A stretch of DNA of 38,674 nt, taken from positions 1-38,674 of the forward strand of contig NW_003113140.1 in NCBI RefSeq assembly GCF_000003605.2. Direction: 5' to 3'. The translations under genes and the position numbers were made by a program. The DNA comes from Saccoglossus kowalevskii (lineage: Eukaryota > Hemichordata > Enteropneusta > Harrimaniidae). The notes under the pieces were generated by a model. That model searched no databases, was not told where the DNA came from, and saw only the letters and a list, made by a program, of their open reading frames with translations. Below are positions 27,251 through 37,697 of the stretch, piece after piece (position 1 is the first letter of the stretch; every line of letters starts with the position of its first letter).

Positions 27251-28233
27251 TAGCTATCCAGTGATACATACTTTAGGTAGGTTGGCTATAGCTATCCAGT
27301 GATACATACTTTAGGTATGTTGGCTATATCTATCCAGTGATACATACTTTAGGTATGTTGGCTATAGCTATCCAGTGATACATACTTTAGGTATGTTGGC
27401 TATAGCTATCCAGTGATACATACTTTAGGTAGGTTGGCTATAGCTATCCAGTGATACATACTTTAGATAGGTTGGCTATAGCTATCCAGTGATACATACT
27501 TTAGGTATGTTGGCTATAGCTATTCAGTGATACATACTTTAGGTAGGTTGGCTATAGCTATCCAGTGATACATACTTTAGGTATGTTGGCTATAGCTATC
27601 CAGTGATACATACTTTAGGTATGTTGGCTATAGCTATCCAGTGATACATACTTTAGGTATGTTGGCTATAGCTATCCAGTGATACATACTTTAGATAGGT
27701 TGGCTATAGCTATCCAGTGATACATACTTTAGATAGGTTGGCTATAGTTATCCAGTGATACATACTTTTAGTAGGTTGGCTATAGCTATCCTGTGATACA
27801 TACTTTAGATAGGTTGGCTATAGCTATCCAGTATTACATACTTTAGGTATGTTGGCTATAGCTATCCAGTGATACATACTTTAGGTAGGTTGGCTATAGC
27901 TATCCAGTGATACATACTTTAGGTATGTTGGCTATAGCTATCCAGTGATACATACTTTAGGTAGGTTGGCTATAGTTATCCAATGATACATACTTTAGGT
28001 AGGTTGGCTATAGCTATTCAGTGATACATACTTTAGGTAGGTTGGCTATAGCTATCCAATGATACATACTTTAGGTAGGTTGGCTATAGTTATCCAGTGA
28101 TACATACTTTAGATAGGTTGGCTATAGCTATCTAGTGATACATACTTTAGGTATGTTGGCTATAGCTATCCATTGATACATACTTTAGGTAGGTTGGCTA
28201 TAGCTATCCAGTGATACATACTTTAGGTAGGTT

Positions 28234-28494
28234 GGCTATAGTTATCCAGTGATACATACTTTAGATAGGTTGGCTATAGCTATCCAGTGATACATACTTT
28301 AGGTAGGTTGGCTATAGTTATCCAGTGATACATACTTTAGGTATGTTGGCTATAGCTATCCATTGATACATACTTTAGGTAGGTTGGCTATAACTATCCA
28401 GTGATACATACTTTAGGTAGGTTGGCTATAGTTATCCAGTGATACATACTTTAGATAGGTTGGCTATAGCTATCTAGTGATACATACTTTAGGT
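28234..28494 (+). repeat. Higher-order repeat block A, copy 3
   Basis: Matches the variant order of 9590-9850 and 14945-15205 at the same offsets (ATCTAG at +240 in each). One unit reads CTATAACTATCC. It lies directly upstream of the fifth reverse-transcriptase fragment. Confidence 0.8.
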
Positions 28495-28556
28495 AGGTTG
28501 GCTATAGCTATCCAGTGATACATACTTTAGGTAGGTTGGCTATAGCTATCCAGTGA

Positions 28557-28946
28557 TTTCTCGATTTCTCGATTGGTGTAATGTCCCATTTATTATTTTC
28601 TTGAATTTCGAAGCCCCATACATCTGATCCATATAATAATATTGGTCTTATACATGTTTTGAATAGGTGTAACATTGTTTTGCAGTCAGTTTCTTTTGGC
28701 ACAGAAGTCATCATTGCATATAAAGCTCTTGTGGCTTTGTCTGCCAAATTATTTCTTGTGTCGCTGAATTTACCATTCGACTGTAATGATACCCCTAGGT
28801 AGTTGTATGAAAATACACAACTAATATTTTGACCTTGATATGTAAATTTTTCAATATTTCTCAAGTATCCTCTTTAAAATATTACAATTTTACTTTTTGA
28901 CATATTCACTTGGAGTTTCCAATTTTGGCAATATTTCTCCATATAG
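28557..28946 (-). pseudogene. Reverse-transcriptase fragment, copy 5 (390 bp)
   Basis: The same fragment and junctions as the copy at 6691. G-to-A changes lie at 28639 (synonymous) and 28854 (Thr to Ile in the minus-strand frame). The left flank lacks the TAGTTATCC unit. The right flank has the GACACACAC unit at +54 and the GGCTCTAG unit, shared with copies 2, 3, 6 and 7. The first right-hand unit reads CTAACC in place of CTATCC. Confidence 0.85.
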
Positions 28947-29396
28947 CTATAGCTAACCAGTGATACATACTTTAGGTAGGTTGGCTATAGTTATCCAGTG
29001 ACACACACTTTAGGTATGTTGGCTCTAGCTATCCAGTGATACATACTTTAGGTAGATTGGCTATAGTTATCCAGTGATACATACTTTAGGTAGGTTGGCT
29101 ATAGCTATCCAGTGATACATACTTTAGGTATGTTGGCTATAGCTATCCAGTGATACATACTTTAGGTAGGTTGGCTATAGCTATCCAGTGATACATACTT
29201 TAGGTAGGTTGGCTATAGCTATCCAGTGATACATACTTTAGGTATGTTGGCTATAGCTATCCAGTGATACATACTTTAGGTAGGTTGGCTATAGCTATCC
29301 AGTGATACATACTTTAGGTAGGTTGGCTATAGCTATCCAGTGATACATACTTTAGGTATGTTGGCTATAGCTATCCAGTGATACATACTTTAGGTA

Positions 29397-29425
29397 TGTT
29401 GGCATGTGCTATCCATTGATACATA
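29397..29425 (+). repeat. Marker unit GGCATGTGCTATCC, first of a pair
   Basis: This unit replaces CTATAGCTATCC with the rare CATGTGCTATCC, followed by ATTGATAC. The only other place I see it is 31613, about 2.2 kb (58 units) downstream, so a segment containing it was duplicated over that distance. Confidence 0.65.
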
Positions 29426-32087
29426 CTTTAGGTAGGTTGGCTATAGCTATCCAGTGATACATACTTTAGGTAAGTTGGCTATAGCTATCCAGTGATACAT
29501 ACTTTTAGGTAGGTTGGCTATAGCTATCCAGTGATACATACTTTATGTATGTTGGCTATAGCTATCCAGTGATACATACTTTATGTAGGTTGGGCTATAA
29601 GCTATCCAGTGATACATACTTTAGGTAGGTTGGCTATAGCTATCCAGTGATACATATTTTAGGTAGGTTGGCTATAGCTATCCAGTGATACATACTTTAG
29701 GTAGGTTGGCTATAGCTATCCAGTGATACATACTTTATGTAGGTTGGCTATAGCTATCCAGTGATACATACTTTAGGTATGTTGGCTATAGCTATCCAGT
29801 GATACATACTTTAGGTAGGTTGGCTATAGCTATCCAGTGATACATACTTTAGGTATGTTGGCTATAGCTATCCAGTGATACATACTTTAGGTAGGTTGGC
29901 TATAGCTATCCAGTGATACATACTTTAGGTAGATTGGCTATAGCTATCCAATGATACATACTTTAGGTATGTTGGCTATAGCTATCCAGTGATACATACT
30001 TTAGGTAGGTTGGCTATAGCTATCCAGTGATACATACTTTAGGTAGATTGGCTATAGCTATCCAATGATACATACTTTAGGTATGTTGGCTATAGCTATC
30101 CAGTGATACATACTTTAGGTATGTTGGCTATAGCTATCCAGTGATACATACTTTAGGTAGGTTGGCTATAGCTATCCAGTGATACATACTTTAGGTATGT
30201 TGGCTATAGCTATCCAGTGATACATACTTTAGGTAGGTTGGCTATAGCTATCCAGTGATACATACTTTAGGTATGTTGGCTATAGCTATCCAGTGATACA
30301 TACTTTAGGTAGGTTGGCTATAGCTATCCAGTGATACATACTTTAGGTAGGTTGGCTATAGCTATCCAGTGATACATACTTTAGATAGGTTGGCTATAGC
30401 TATCCAGTGATACATACTTTAGGTAGGTAGGCTATAGCTATCCAGTGATACATACTTTAGGTAGTTTGGCTATAGCTATCCAGTGATACATACTTTAGAT
30501 AGGTTGGCTATAGCTATCCAGTGATACATACTTTAGGTATGTTGGCTATAGCTATCCAGTAATACATACTTTAGGTAGGTTGGCTATAGCTATCCAGTGA
30601 TACATACTTTAGGTATGTTGGCTATAGCTATCCAGTAATACATACTTTAGGTATGTTGGCTATAGCTATCCAGTAATACATACTTTAGGTATGTTGGCTA
30701 TAGCTATCCAGTGATACATACTTTAGGTATGTTGGCTATAGCTATCCAGTAATACATACTTTAGGTATGTTGGCTATAGCTATCCAGTGATACATACTTT
30801 AGGTACCGTATGTTGGCTATAGCTATCCAGTGATACATACTTTAGGTATGTTGGCTATAACTATCCAGTGATACATACTTTAGGTAGGTTGGCTATAGCT
30901 ATCCAGTGATACATACTTTAGGTATGTTGGCTATAGCTATCCAGTGATACATACTTTAGGTATGTTGGCTATAGCTATCCAGTGATACATACTTTAGGTA
31001 TGTTGGCTATAGCTATCCAGTGATACATACTTTAGGTATGTTGGCTATAGCTATCCAGTGATACATACTTTAGGTTTGTTGGCTATAGCTACCCAGTGAT
31101 ACATACTTTAGGTAAGTTGGCTATAGCTATCCAGTGATACATACTTTAGGTATGTTGGCTATAGCTATCCAGTGATACACATTTTAGGTAGGTTGGCTAT
31201 AGCTATCCAGTGATACATACTTTAGGTAGGTTGGCTATAGCTATCCAGTGATACATACTTTAGGTATGTTGGCTATAGCTATCCAGTGATACATACTTTA
31301 GGTATGTTGGCTATAGCTATCCAGTGATACATACTTTAGGTATGTTGGCTATAGCTATCCAGTGATACATACTTTAGATAGGTTGGCTATAGCTATCCAG
31401 TGATACATACTTTAGGTAGGTTGGCTATAGCTATCCAGTGATACATACTTTAGGTATGTTGGCTATAGCTATCCAGTGATACATACTTTAGGTAGGTTGG
31501 CTATAGCTATCCAGTGATACATACTTTAGGTAGGTTGGCTATAGCTATCCAGTGATACATACTTTAGGTATGTTGGCTATAGCTATCCAGTGATACATAC
31601 TTTAGGTATGTTGGCATGTGCTATCCATTGATACATACTTTAGGTAGGTTGGCTATAGCTATCCAGTGATACATACTTTAGGTAGGTTGGCTATAGCTAT
31701 CCAGTGATACATACTTTAGGTAGGTTGGCTATAGCTATCCAGTGATACATACTTTAGGTATGTTGGCTATAGCTATCCAGTGATACATACTTTAGGTAGG
31801 TTGGCTATAGCTATCCAGTGATACATACTTTAGGTAGGTTGGCTATAGCTATCCAGTGATACATACTTTAGGTAGGTTGGCTATAGCTATCCAGTGATAC
31901 ATACTTTAGGTATGTTGGCTATAGCTATCCATTGATACATACTTTAGGTAGGTTGGCTATAGCTATCCAATGATACATACTTTAGGTATGTTGGCGAAAG
32001 TTATCCAGTGATACATACTTTAGGTATGTTGGCTATAGCTATCCAGTGATACATACTTTAGGTAGGTTGGCTATAGCTATCCAGTGA

Positions 32088-32477
32088 TTTCTTGATTTCT
32101 CGATTGGTGTAATGTCCCATTTATTATTTTCTTGAATTTCGAAGCCCCATACATCTGATCCATATAAGAGTATTGGTCTTATACATGTTTTGAATAGGTG
32201 TAACATTGTTTTGCAGTCAGTTTCTTTTGGCACAGAAGTCATCATTGCATATAAAGCTCTTGTGGCTTTGTCTGCCAAATTATTTCTTGTGTCGCTGAAT
32301 TTACCATTCGACTGTAATGATACCCCTAGGTAGTTGTATGAAAATACACAACTAATATTTTGACCTTGATATGTAAATTTTTCAGTATTTCTCAAGTATC
32401 CTCTTTAAAATATTACAATTTTACTTTTTGACATATTCACTTGGAGTTTCCAATTTTGGCAATATTTCTCCATATAG
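32088..32477 (-). pseudogene. Reverse-transcriptase fragment, copy 6 (390 bp)
   Basis: The same fragment and junctions as the copy at 6691. Changes lie at 32093 (TTTCTTGA in the left 8-mer) and 32168 (synonymous). The left flank has a unique GGCGAAAGTTATCC unit where copies 1, 2, 4 and 7 have GGCTATAGTTATCC. GACACACAC follows at +54 on the right. Confidence 0.85.
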
Positions 32478-34773
32478 CTATAGCTATCCAGTGATACATA
32501 CTTTAGGTAGGTTGGCTATAGTTATCCAGTGACACACACTTTAGGTATGTTGGCTCTAGCTATCCAGTGATACATACTTTAGGTAGATTGGCTATAGTTA
32601 TCCAGTGATACATACTTTAGGTAGGTTGCTATAGCTATCCAGTGATACATACTTTAGGTATGTTGGCTATAGCTATCCTGTGATACATACTTTAGGTAGG
32701 TTGGCTATAGCTATCCAGTGATACATACTTTAGGTAGGTTGGCTATAGCTATCCAATGATACATACTTTAGGTAGGTTGGCTATAGCTATCCAGTAATAC
32801 ATACTTTAGGTAGGTTGGCTCTAGCTATCCAGTAATACATACTTTAGGTATGTTGGCTATAGCTATCCATTGATACATACTTTAGGTAGATTGGCTATAG
32901 CTATCCAATGATACATACTTTAGGTATGTTGGCTATAGCTATCCAGTGATACCTACTTTAGGTATGTTGGCTATAGCTATCCATTGATACATACTTTAGG
33001 TAGGTTGGCTATGGCTATCCATTGATACATACTTTAGGTAGGTTGGCTATAGCTATCCAGTGATACATACTTTAGGTAGGTTGGCTATAGCTATCCAGTA
33101 ATACATACTTTAGGTAGGTTGGCTATAGCTATCCATTGATACATACTTTAGGTAGGTTGGCTATAGCTATCCAGTAATGCATACTTTAGGTAGGTTGGCT
33201 ATAGCTATCCATTGATACATACTTTAGGTAGGTTGGCTATGGCTATCCATTGATACATACTTTAGGTAGGTTGGCTATAGCTATCCAGTGATACATACTT
33301 TAGGTAGGTTGGCTATAGCTATCCAATGATACATACTTTAGGTAGGTTGGCTATAGCTGTCCATTGATACATACTTTAGGTAGGTTGGCTATAGCTATCC
33401 AGTAATACATACTTTAGGTAGGTTGGCTATAGCTATCCAGTGATACATACTTTAGGTAGGTTGGCTATAGCTATCCAGTGATACATACTTTAGGTATGTT
33501 GGCTATAGTTATCCAGTGATACATACTTTAGGTATGTTGGCTATAGCTATCCAGTGATACATACTTTAGGTAGGTTGGCTATAGCTATCCAATGATACAT
33601 ACTTTAGGTAGGTTGGCTATAGCTATCCAGTAATACATACTTTAGGTATGTTGACTATAGCTATCCAGTAATACATACTTTAGGTATGTTGGCTATAGCT
33701 ATCCAGTGATACATACTTTAGGTATGTTGGCTATAGCTATCCAGTGATACATACTTTAGGTAGGTTGGCTATAGCTATCCAGTGATACATACTTTAGGTA
33801 TGTTGGCTATAGCTATCCAGTGATACATACTTTAAGTAGATTGGCTATAGTTATCCAGTGATACATACTTTAGGTATGTTGGCTATAGCTATCCAGTGAT
33901 ACATACTTTAGGTATGTTGGCTATAGCTATCCAGTGATACATACTTTAGGTATGTTGGCTATAGCTATCCAGTGATACATACTTTAGGTAGGTTGGCTAT
34001 AGCTATCCAGTGATACATACTTTAGGTATGTTGGCTATAGCTATCCAGTGATACATACTTTAGGTAGGTTGGCTATAGCTATCCAGTGATACATACTTTA
34101 GGTAGGTTGGCTATAGCTATCCAGTGATACATACTTTAGATATGTTGGCTATAGCTATCCATTGATACATACTTTAGGTAGGTTGGCTATAGCTATCCAT
34201 TGATACATACTTTAGGTATGTTGGCTACAGCTATCCAGTGATACATACTTTAGGTGTGTTGGCTATAGCTATCCAGTGATACATACTTTAGGTATGTTGG
34301 CTATAGCTATCCATTGATACATACTTTAGGTAGGTTGGCTATAGCTATCCAGTGATACATACTTTAGGTAGGTTGGCTATAGCTATCCAGTGATATATAC
34401 TTTAGGTAGGTTGGCTATAGCTATCCAGTGATACATACTTTAGGTATGTTGGCTATAGCTATCCAGTGATACATACTTTAGGTATGTTGGCTATAGCTAT
34501 CCAGTGATACATACTTTAGGTAGGTTGGCTATAGCTATCCAGTGATACATACTTTAGGTAGGTTGGCTATAGCTATCCAGTGATACATACTTTAGGTATG
34601 TTGGCTATAGCTATCCATTGATACATACTTTAGGTAGGTTGGCTATAGCTATCCAATGATACATACTTTAGGTATGTTGGCTATAGTTATCCAGTGATAC
34701 ATACTTTAGGTATGTTGGCTATAGCTATCCAGTGATACATACTTTAGGTAGGTTGGCTATAGCTATCCAGTGA

Positions 34774-35163
34774 TTTCTCGATTTCTCGATTGGTGTAATG
34801 TCCCATTTATTATTTTCTTGAATTTCGAAGCCCCATACATCTGATCCATATAATAGTATTGGTCTTATACATGTTTTGAATAGGTGTAACATTGTTTTGC
34901 AGTCAGTTTCTTTTGGCACAGAAGTCATCATTGCATATAAAGCTCTTGTGGCTTTGTCTGCCAAATTATTTCTTGTGTCGCTGAATTTACCATTCGACTG
35001 TAATGATACCCCTAGGTAGTTGTATGAAAATACACAACTAATATTTTGACCTTGATATGTAAATTTTTCAGTATTTCTCAAGTATCCTCTTTAAAATATT
35101 ACAATTTTACTTTTTGACATATTCACTTGGAGTTTCCAATTTTGGCAATATTTCTCCATATAG
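34774..35163 (-). pseudogene. Reverse-transcriptase fragment, copy 7 (390 bp)
   Basis: The same fragment and junctions as the copy at 6691, with no private change that I noticed, so it is close to the consensus of the family. The left flank matches copies 4 and 6, and the right flank has GACACACAC at +54. Block C follows at 35400, the same order as after copy 2. Confidence 0.85.
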
Positions 35164-35399
35164 CTATAGCTATCCAGTGATACATACTTTAGGTAGGTTG
35201 GCTATAGTTATCCAGTGACACACACTTTAGGTATGTTGGCTCTAGCTATCCAGTGATACATACTTTAGGTAGATTGGCTATAGTTATCCAGTGATACATA
35301 CTTTAGGTAGGTTGGCTATAGCTATCCAGTGATACATACTTTAGGTATGTTGGCAATAGCTATCCAGTGATACATACTTTAGGTAGGTTGGCTATAGTT

Positions 35400-35520
35400 A
35401 TCCAGTCATACATATTTTAGGCAGGTTGGCTATAGCTATCCTGTGATACATACTTTAAGTAGGTTGGCTATAGTTATCCAGTGATACATACTTTAGATAG
35501 GTTGGCTATAGCTATCCAGT
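35400..35520 (+). repeat. Higher-order repeat block C, copy 3
   Basis: The CAGTCATAC, GGCAGG, CCTGTGAT, TAGTTATCC, GATAGG series as at 11681 and 24495, with one private change (CTTTAAGTAGG). Confidence 0.7.
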
Positions 35521-35564
35521 GATACATACTTTAGGTATGTTGGCTATAGCTATCCAGTGATATA

Positions 35565-35665
35565 CATACTTTAGATAGTTGGCTATAGCTATCCAATGAT
35601 ACATACTTTAGGTAGATGGATATAGCTATCCAGAGACACATACTTAGATAGGTAGGCTATATGCT
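35565..35665 (+). repeat. Degenerate patch within the 38-bp array
   Basis: Three adjacent units carry indels: GATAGTTGG, GTAGATGGATATAG, CCAGAGACACATACTTAGATAG and TATATGCTATCC. Consensus units lie either side. The same two explanations apply as for the patch at 4165. Confidence 0.55.
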
Positions 35666-37494
35666 ATCCAGTGATACATACTTTAGGTATGTTGGCTATA
35701 GCTATCCAGTGATACATACTTTAGGTATGTTGGCTATAGCTATCCAGTGATACATACTTTAGGTAGGTTGGCTATAGCTATCCAGTGATACATACTTTAG
35801 GTATGTTGGCTATAGCTATCCAATGATACATACTTTAGGTAGGTTGGCTATAGCTATCCAGTGATACATACATTAGGTATGTTGGCTACATCTATCCAGC
35901 GATACATACTTTAGGTATGTTGGCTATAGCTATCCAGTGATACATACTTTAGGTATGTTGGCTATAGCTATCCAGTGATACATACTTTAGGTATGTTGGC
36001 TATAGCTATCCAGTGATACATACTTTAGGTATGTTGGCTATAGCTATCCAGTGATACATACTTTAGGTATGTTGGCTATAGCTATCCAGTGATACATACT
36101 TTAGGTATGTTGGCTATAGCTATCCAGTGATACATACTTTAGATAGGTTGGCTATAGCTATCCAGTGATACATACTTTAGATAGGTTGGCTATAGCTATC
36201 CAGTGATACATACTTTAGGTATGTTGGCTATAGCTATCCAGTGATACATACTTTAGGTAGGTTGGCTATAGCTATCCAGTGATACATACTTTAGGTAGGT
36301 TGGCTATAGCTATCCAGTGATACATACTTTAGGTAGGTTGGCTATAGCTATCCAGTGATACATACTTTAGGTAGGTTGGCTATAGCTATCCAGTGATACA
36401 TACTTTAGGTAGGTTGGCTATAGCTATCCAGTGATACATACTTTAGATAGGTTGGCTATAGCTATCCAGTGATACATACTTTAGGTAGGTTGGCTATAGC
36501 TATCCAGTGATACATACTTTAGGTAGGTTGGCTATAGCTATCCAGTGATACATACTTTAGGTAGGTTGGCTATAGCTATCCAGTGATACATACTTTAGGT
36601 AGGTTGGCTATAGCTATCCAGTGATACATACTTTAGGTATGTTGGCTATAGCTATCCAGTGATACATACTTTAGGTAGGTTGGCTATAGCTATCCAGTGA
36701 TACATACTTTAGGTATGTTGGCTATAGCTATCCAGTGATACATACTTTAGGTAGGTTGGCTATAGCTATCCAGTGATACATACTTTAGGTAGGTTGGCTA
36801 TTGCTATCCAGTGATACATACTTTAGGTATGTTGGCTATAGCTATCCAGTGATACATATTTTAGATAAGTTGGCTATAGCTATCCAGTGATACATACTTT
36901 AGGTATGTTGGCTATAGCTATCCAATGATACATACTTTAGGTAGGTTGGCTATAGCTATCCAGTGATACATACTTTAGGTATGTTGGCTATAGCTATCCA
37001 GTGATACATACTTTAGGTATGTTGGCTATAGCTATCCAGTGATGCATACTTTAGGTAGGTTGGCTATAGCTATCCAGTGATACATACTTTAGGTATGTTG
37101 GCTATAGCTATCCAGTGATACATACTTTAGGTAGGTTGGCTATAGCTATCCAGTGATACATACTTTAGGTAGGTTGGCTATAGTTATCCAGTGATACATA
37201 CTTTAGGTAGGTTGGCTATAGCTATCCAGTGATACATACTTTAGGTATGTTGGCTATAGCTATCCAGTGATACATACTTTAGGTATGTTGGCTATAGCTA
37301 TCCAGTGATACATACTTTAGGTAGGTTGGCTATAGTTATCCAGTGATACATACTTTAGGTAGGTTGGCTATAGCTATCCAATGATACATACTTTAGGTAT
37401 GTTGGCTATAGCTATCCAGTGATACATACTTTAGGTAGGTTGGCTATAGCTATCCAGTGATACATACTTTAAATAGGTTGGCTATAGCTATTCA

Positions 37495-37568
37495 TAACAA
37501 ATAATCCAACCTCCATCTACTCTAAAAATAGTATTCTTATGTGCAGATTTGATTTTGTGTAATTGTAG
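37495..37568 (+). other. ATIC: Unique 3' end of the giant intron with branch-point region and acceptor
   Basis: This is the only non-repetitive part of the 36.9-kb intron. It follows the decayed last unit and contains branch-point-like TCATAAC (overlapping the array edge) and CCAACC. T-rich sequence follows, then two acceptor candidates: TGTGCAG ending at 37546 and AATTGTAG ending at 37568. The latter is chosen because the ATIC frame resumes there with Met-Asp as in other animals. Using 37546 would add 22 nt and shift the frame. Confidence 0.7.
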
Positions 37569-37697
37569 ATGGATCCTGATTACAGCCCAGTAACCATGGA
37601 AACTAGAACCTTGTTTGGATTACAAATGGAACAGAAAAGAAATGATGCTATTATTGATAAAAATATGTTCACAAATATTGTGAGCAAGAACAAAGAT
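37569..37697 (+). CDS. ATIC: ATIC exon, AICAR formyltransferase domain (equivalent to about human residues 367-409)
   Basis: This exon has forty-three complete codons reading MDPDYSPVTM, ETRTLFGLQM, EQKRNDAIID and KNMFTNIVSKNKD. The conserved core TRTLFGL…QKRN…DK.F.N.V.KNKD is the ATIC family pattern; the N-terminal third is the more variable part. Acceptor TGTAG ends at 37568 and a strong donor GTAAGT starts at 37698; both flanking introns are phase 0. It lies 36.9 kb from the previous exon but joins it without loss or gain of residues relative to the human protein, so the giant intron has not damaged the reading frame. Confidence 0.95.

Larger units (their letters stand above)
620..37494 (+). 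repeat. 38-bp minisatellite/satellite array, roughly 900 units, starting at the 5' splice site
   Basis: The unit begins GTAGGTTGG, has the core CTATAGCTATCC (with the 8-bp palindrome ATAGCTAT), continues CAGTGATAC and ends ATACTTTAG. Unit 1 starts at 620 and unit 2 at 658, and the 38-bp spacing holds throughout, apart from scattered indels. Removing the seven 390-bp inserts leaves about 34.1 kb, or close to 900 units. The unit has 15 G+C in 38. Common variants are G or T at unit position 4, C or T at position 16, CAGTGAT/CAGTAAT/CATTGAT/CAATGAT around 22-27, GATAGG for GTAGG at the start, and 40-bp units with an extra TA. The array ends in a decayed unit (TTTAAATAGG, then CTATTCA). There are no spacers between units and 38 is not a multiple of 3, so it is neither CRISPR nor coding. 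Confidence 0.98.
620..37568 (+). other. ATIC: Giant ATIC intron (36,949 bp, phase 0), almost wholly satellite
   Basis: The donor GTAGGT at 620 follows AAG and the acceptor TGTAG ends at 37568. The exons either side join in frame (…CVLK | MDPDYSP…), matching the animal protein order, so the two halves belong to one gene. About 620-37494 is the 38-bp tandem array with seven embedded retroelement fragments. Only the last 74 bp is ordinary intron sequence. The array is transcribed as part of every full-length ATIC pre-mRNA if this locus is active. Intron size could slow production of mature mRNA, but nothing in the sequence proves a regulatory role. Confidence 0.9.

Noticed and set aside
6691-35163. 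Seven independent retrotransposon insertions at a preferred target
   Set aside because: Breakpoints are identical to the base, fragment ends are identical and flanking variants are shared, so amplification of one insertion is the simpler explanation.
620-37494. CRISPR-like array
   Set aside because: The 38-bp units are directly abutting with no unique spacers, and the context is spliced eukaryotic coding sequence.
620-37494. Centromeric or telomeric satellite
   Set aside because: The array lies between two exons of one gene that join in frame. Nothing in the window shows spread beyond the intron, although other copies elsewhere in the genome cannot be excluded.
37530-37546. Alternative acceptor TGTGCAG as the main splice site of the giant intron
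   Set aside because: It would add 22 nt and break the frame; the acceptor ending at 37568 restores the expected ATIC sequence.
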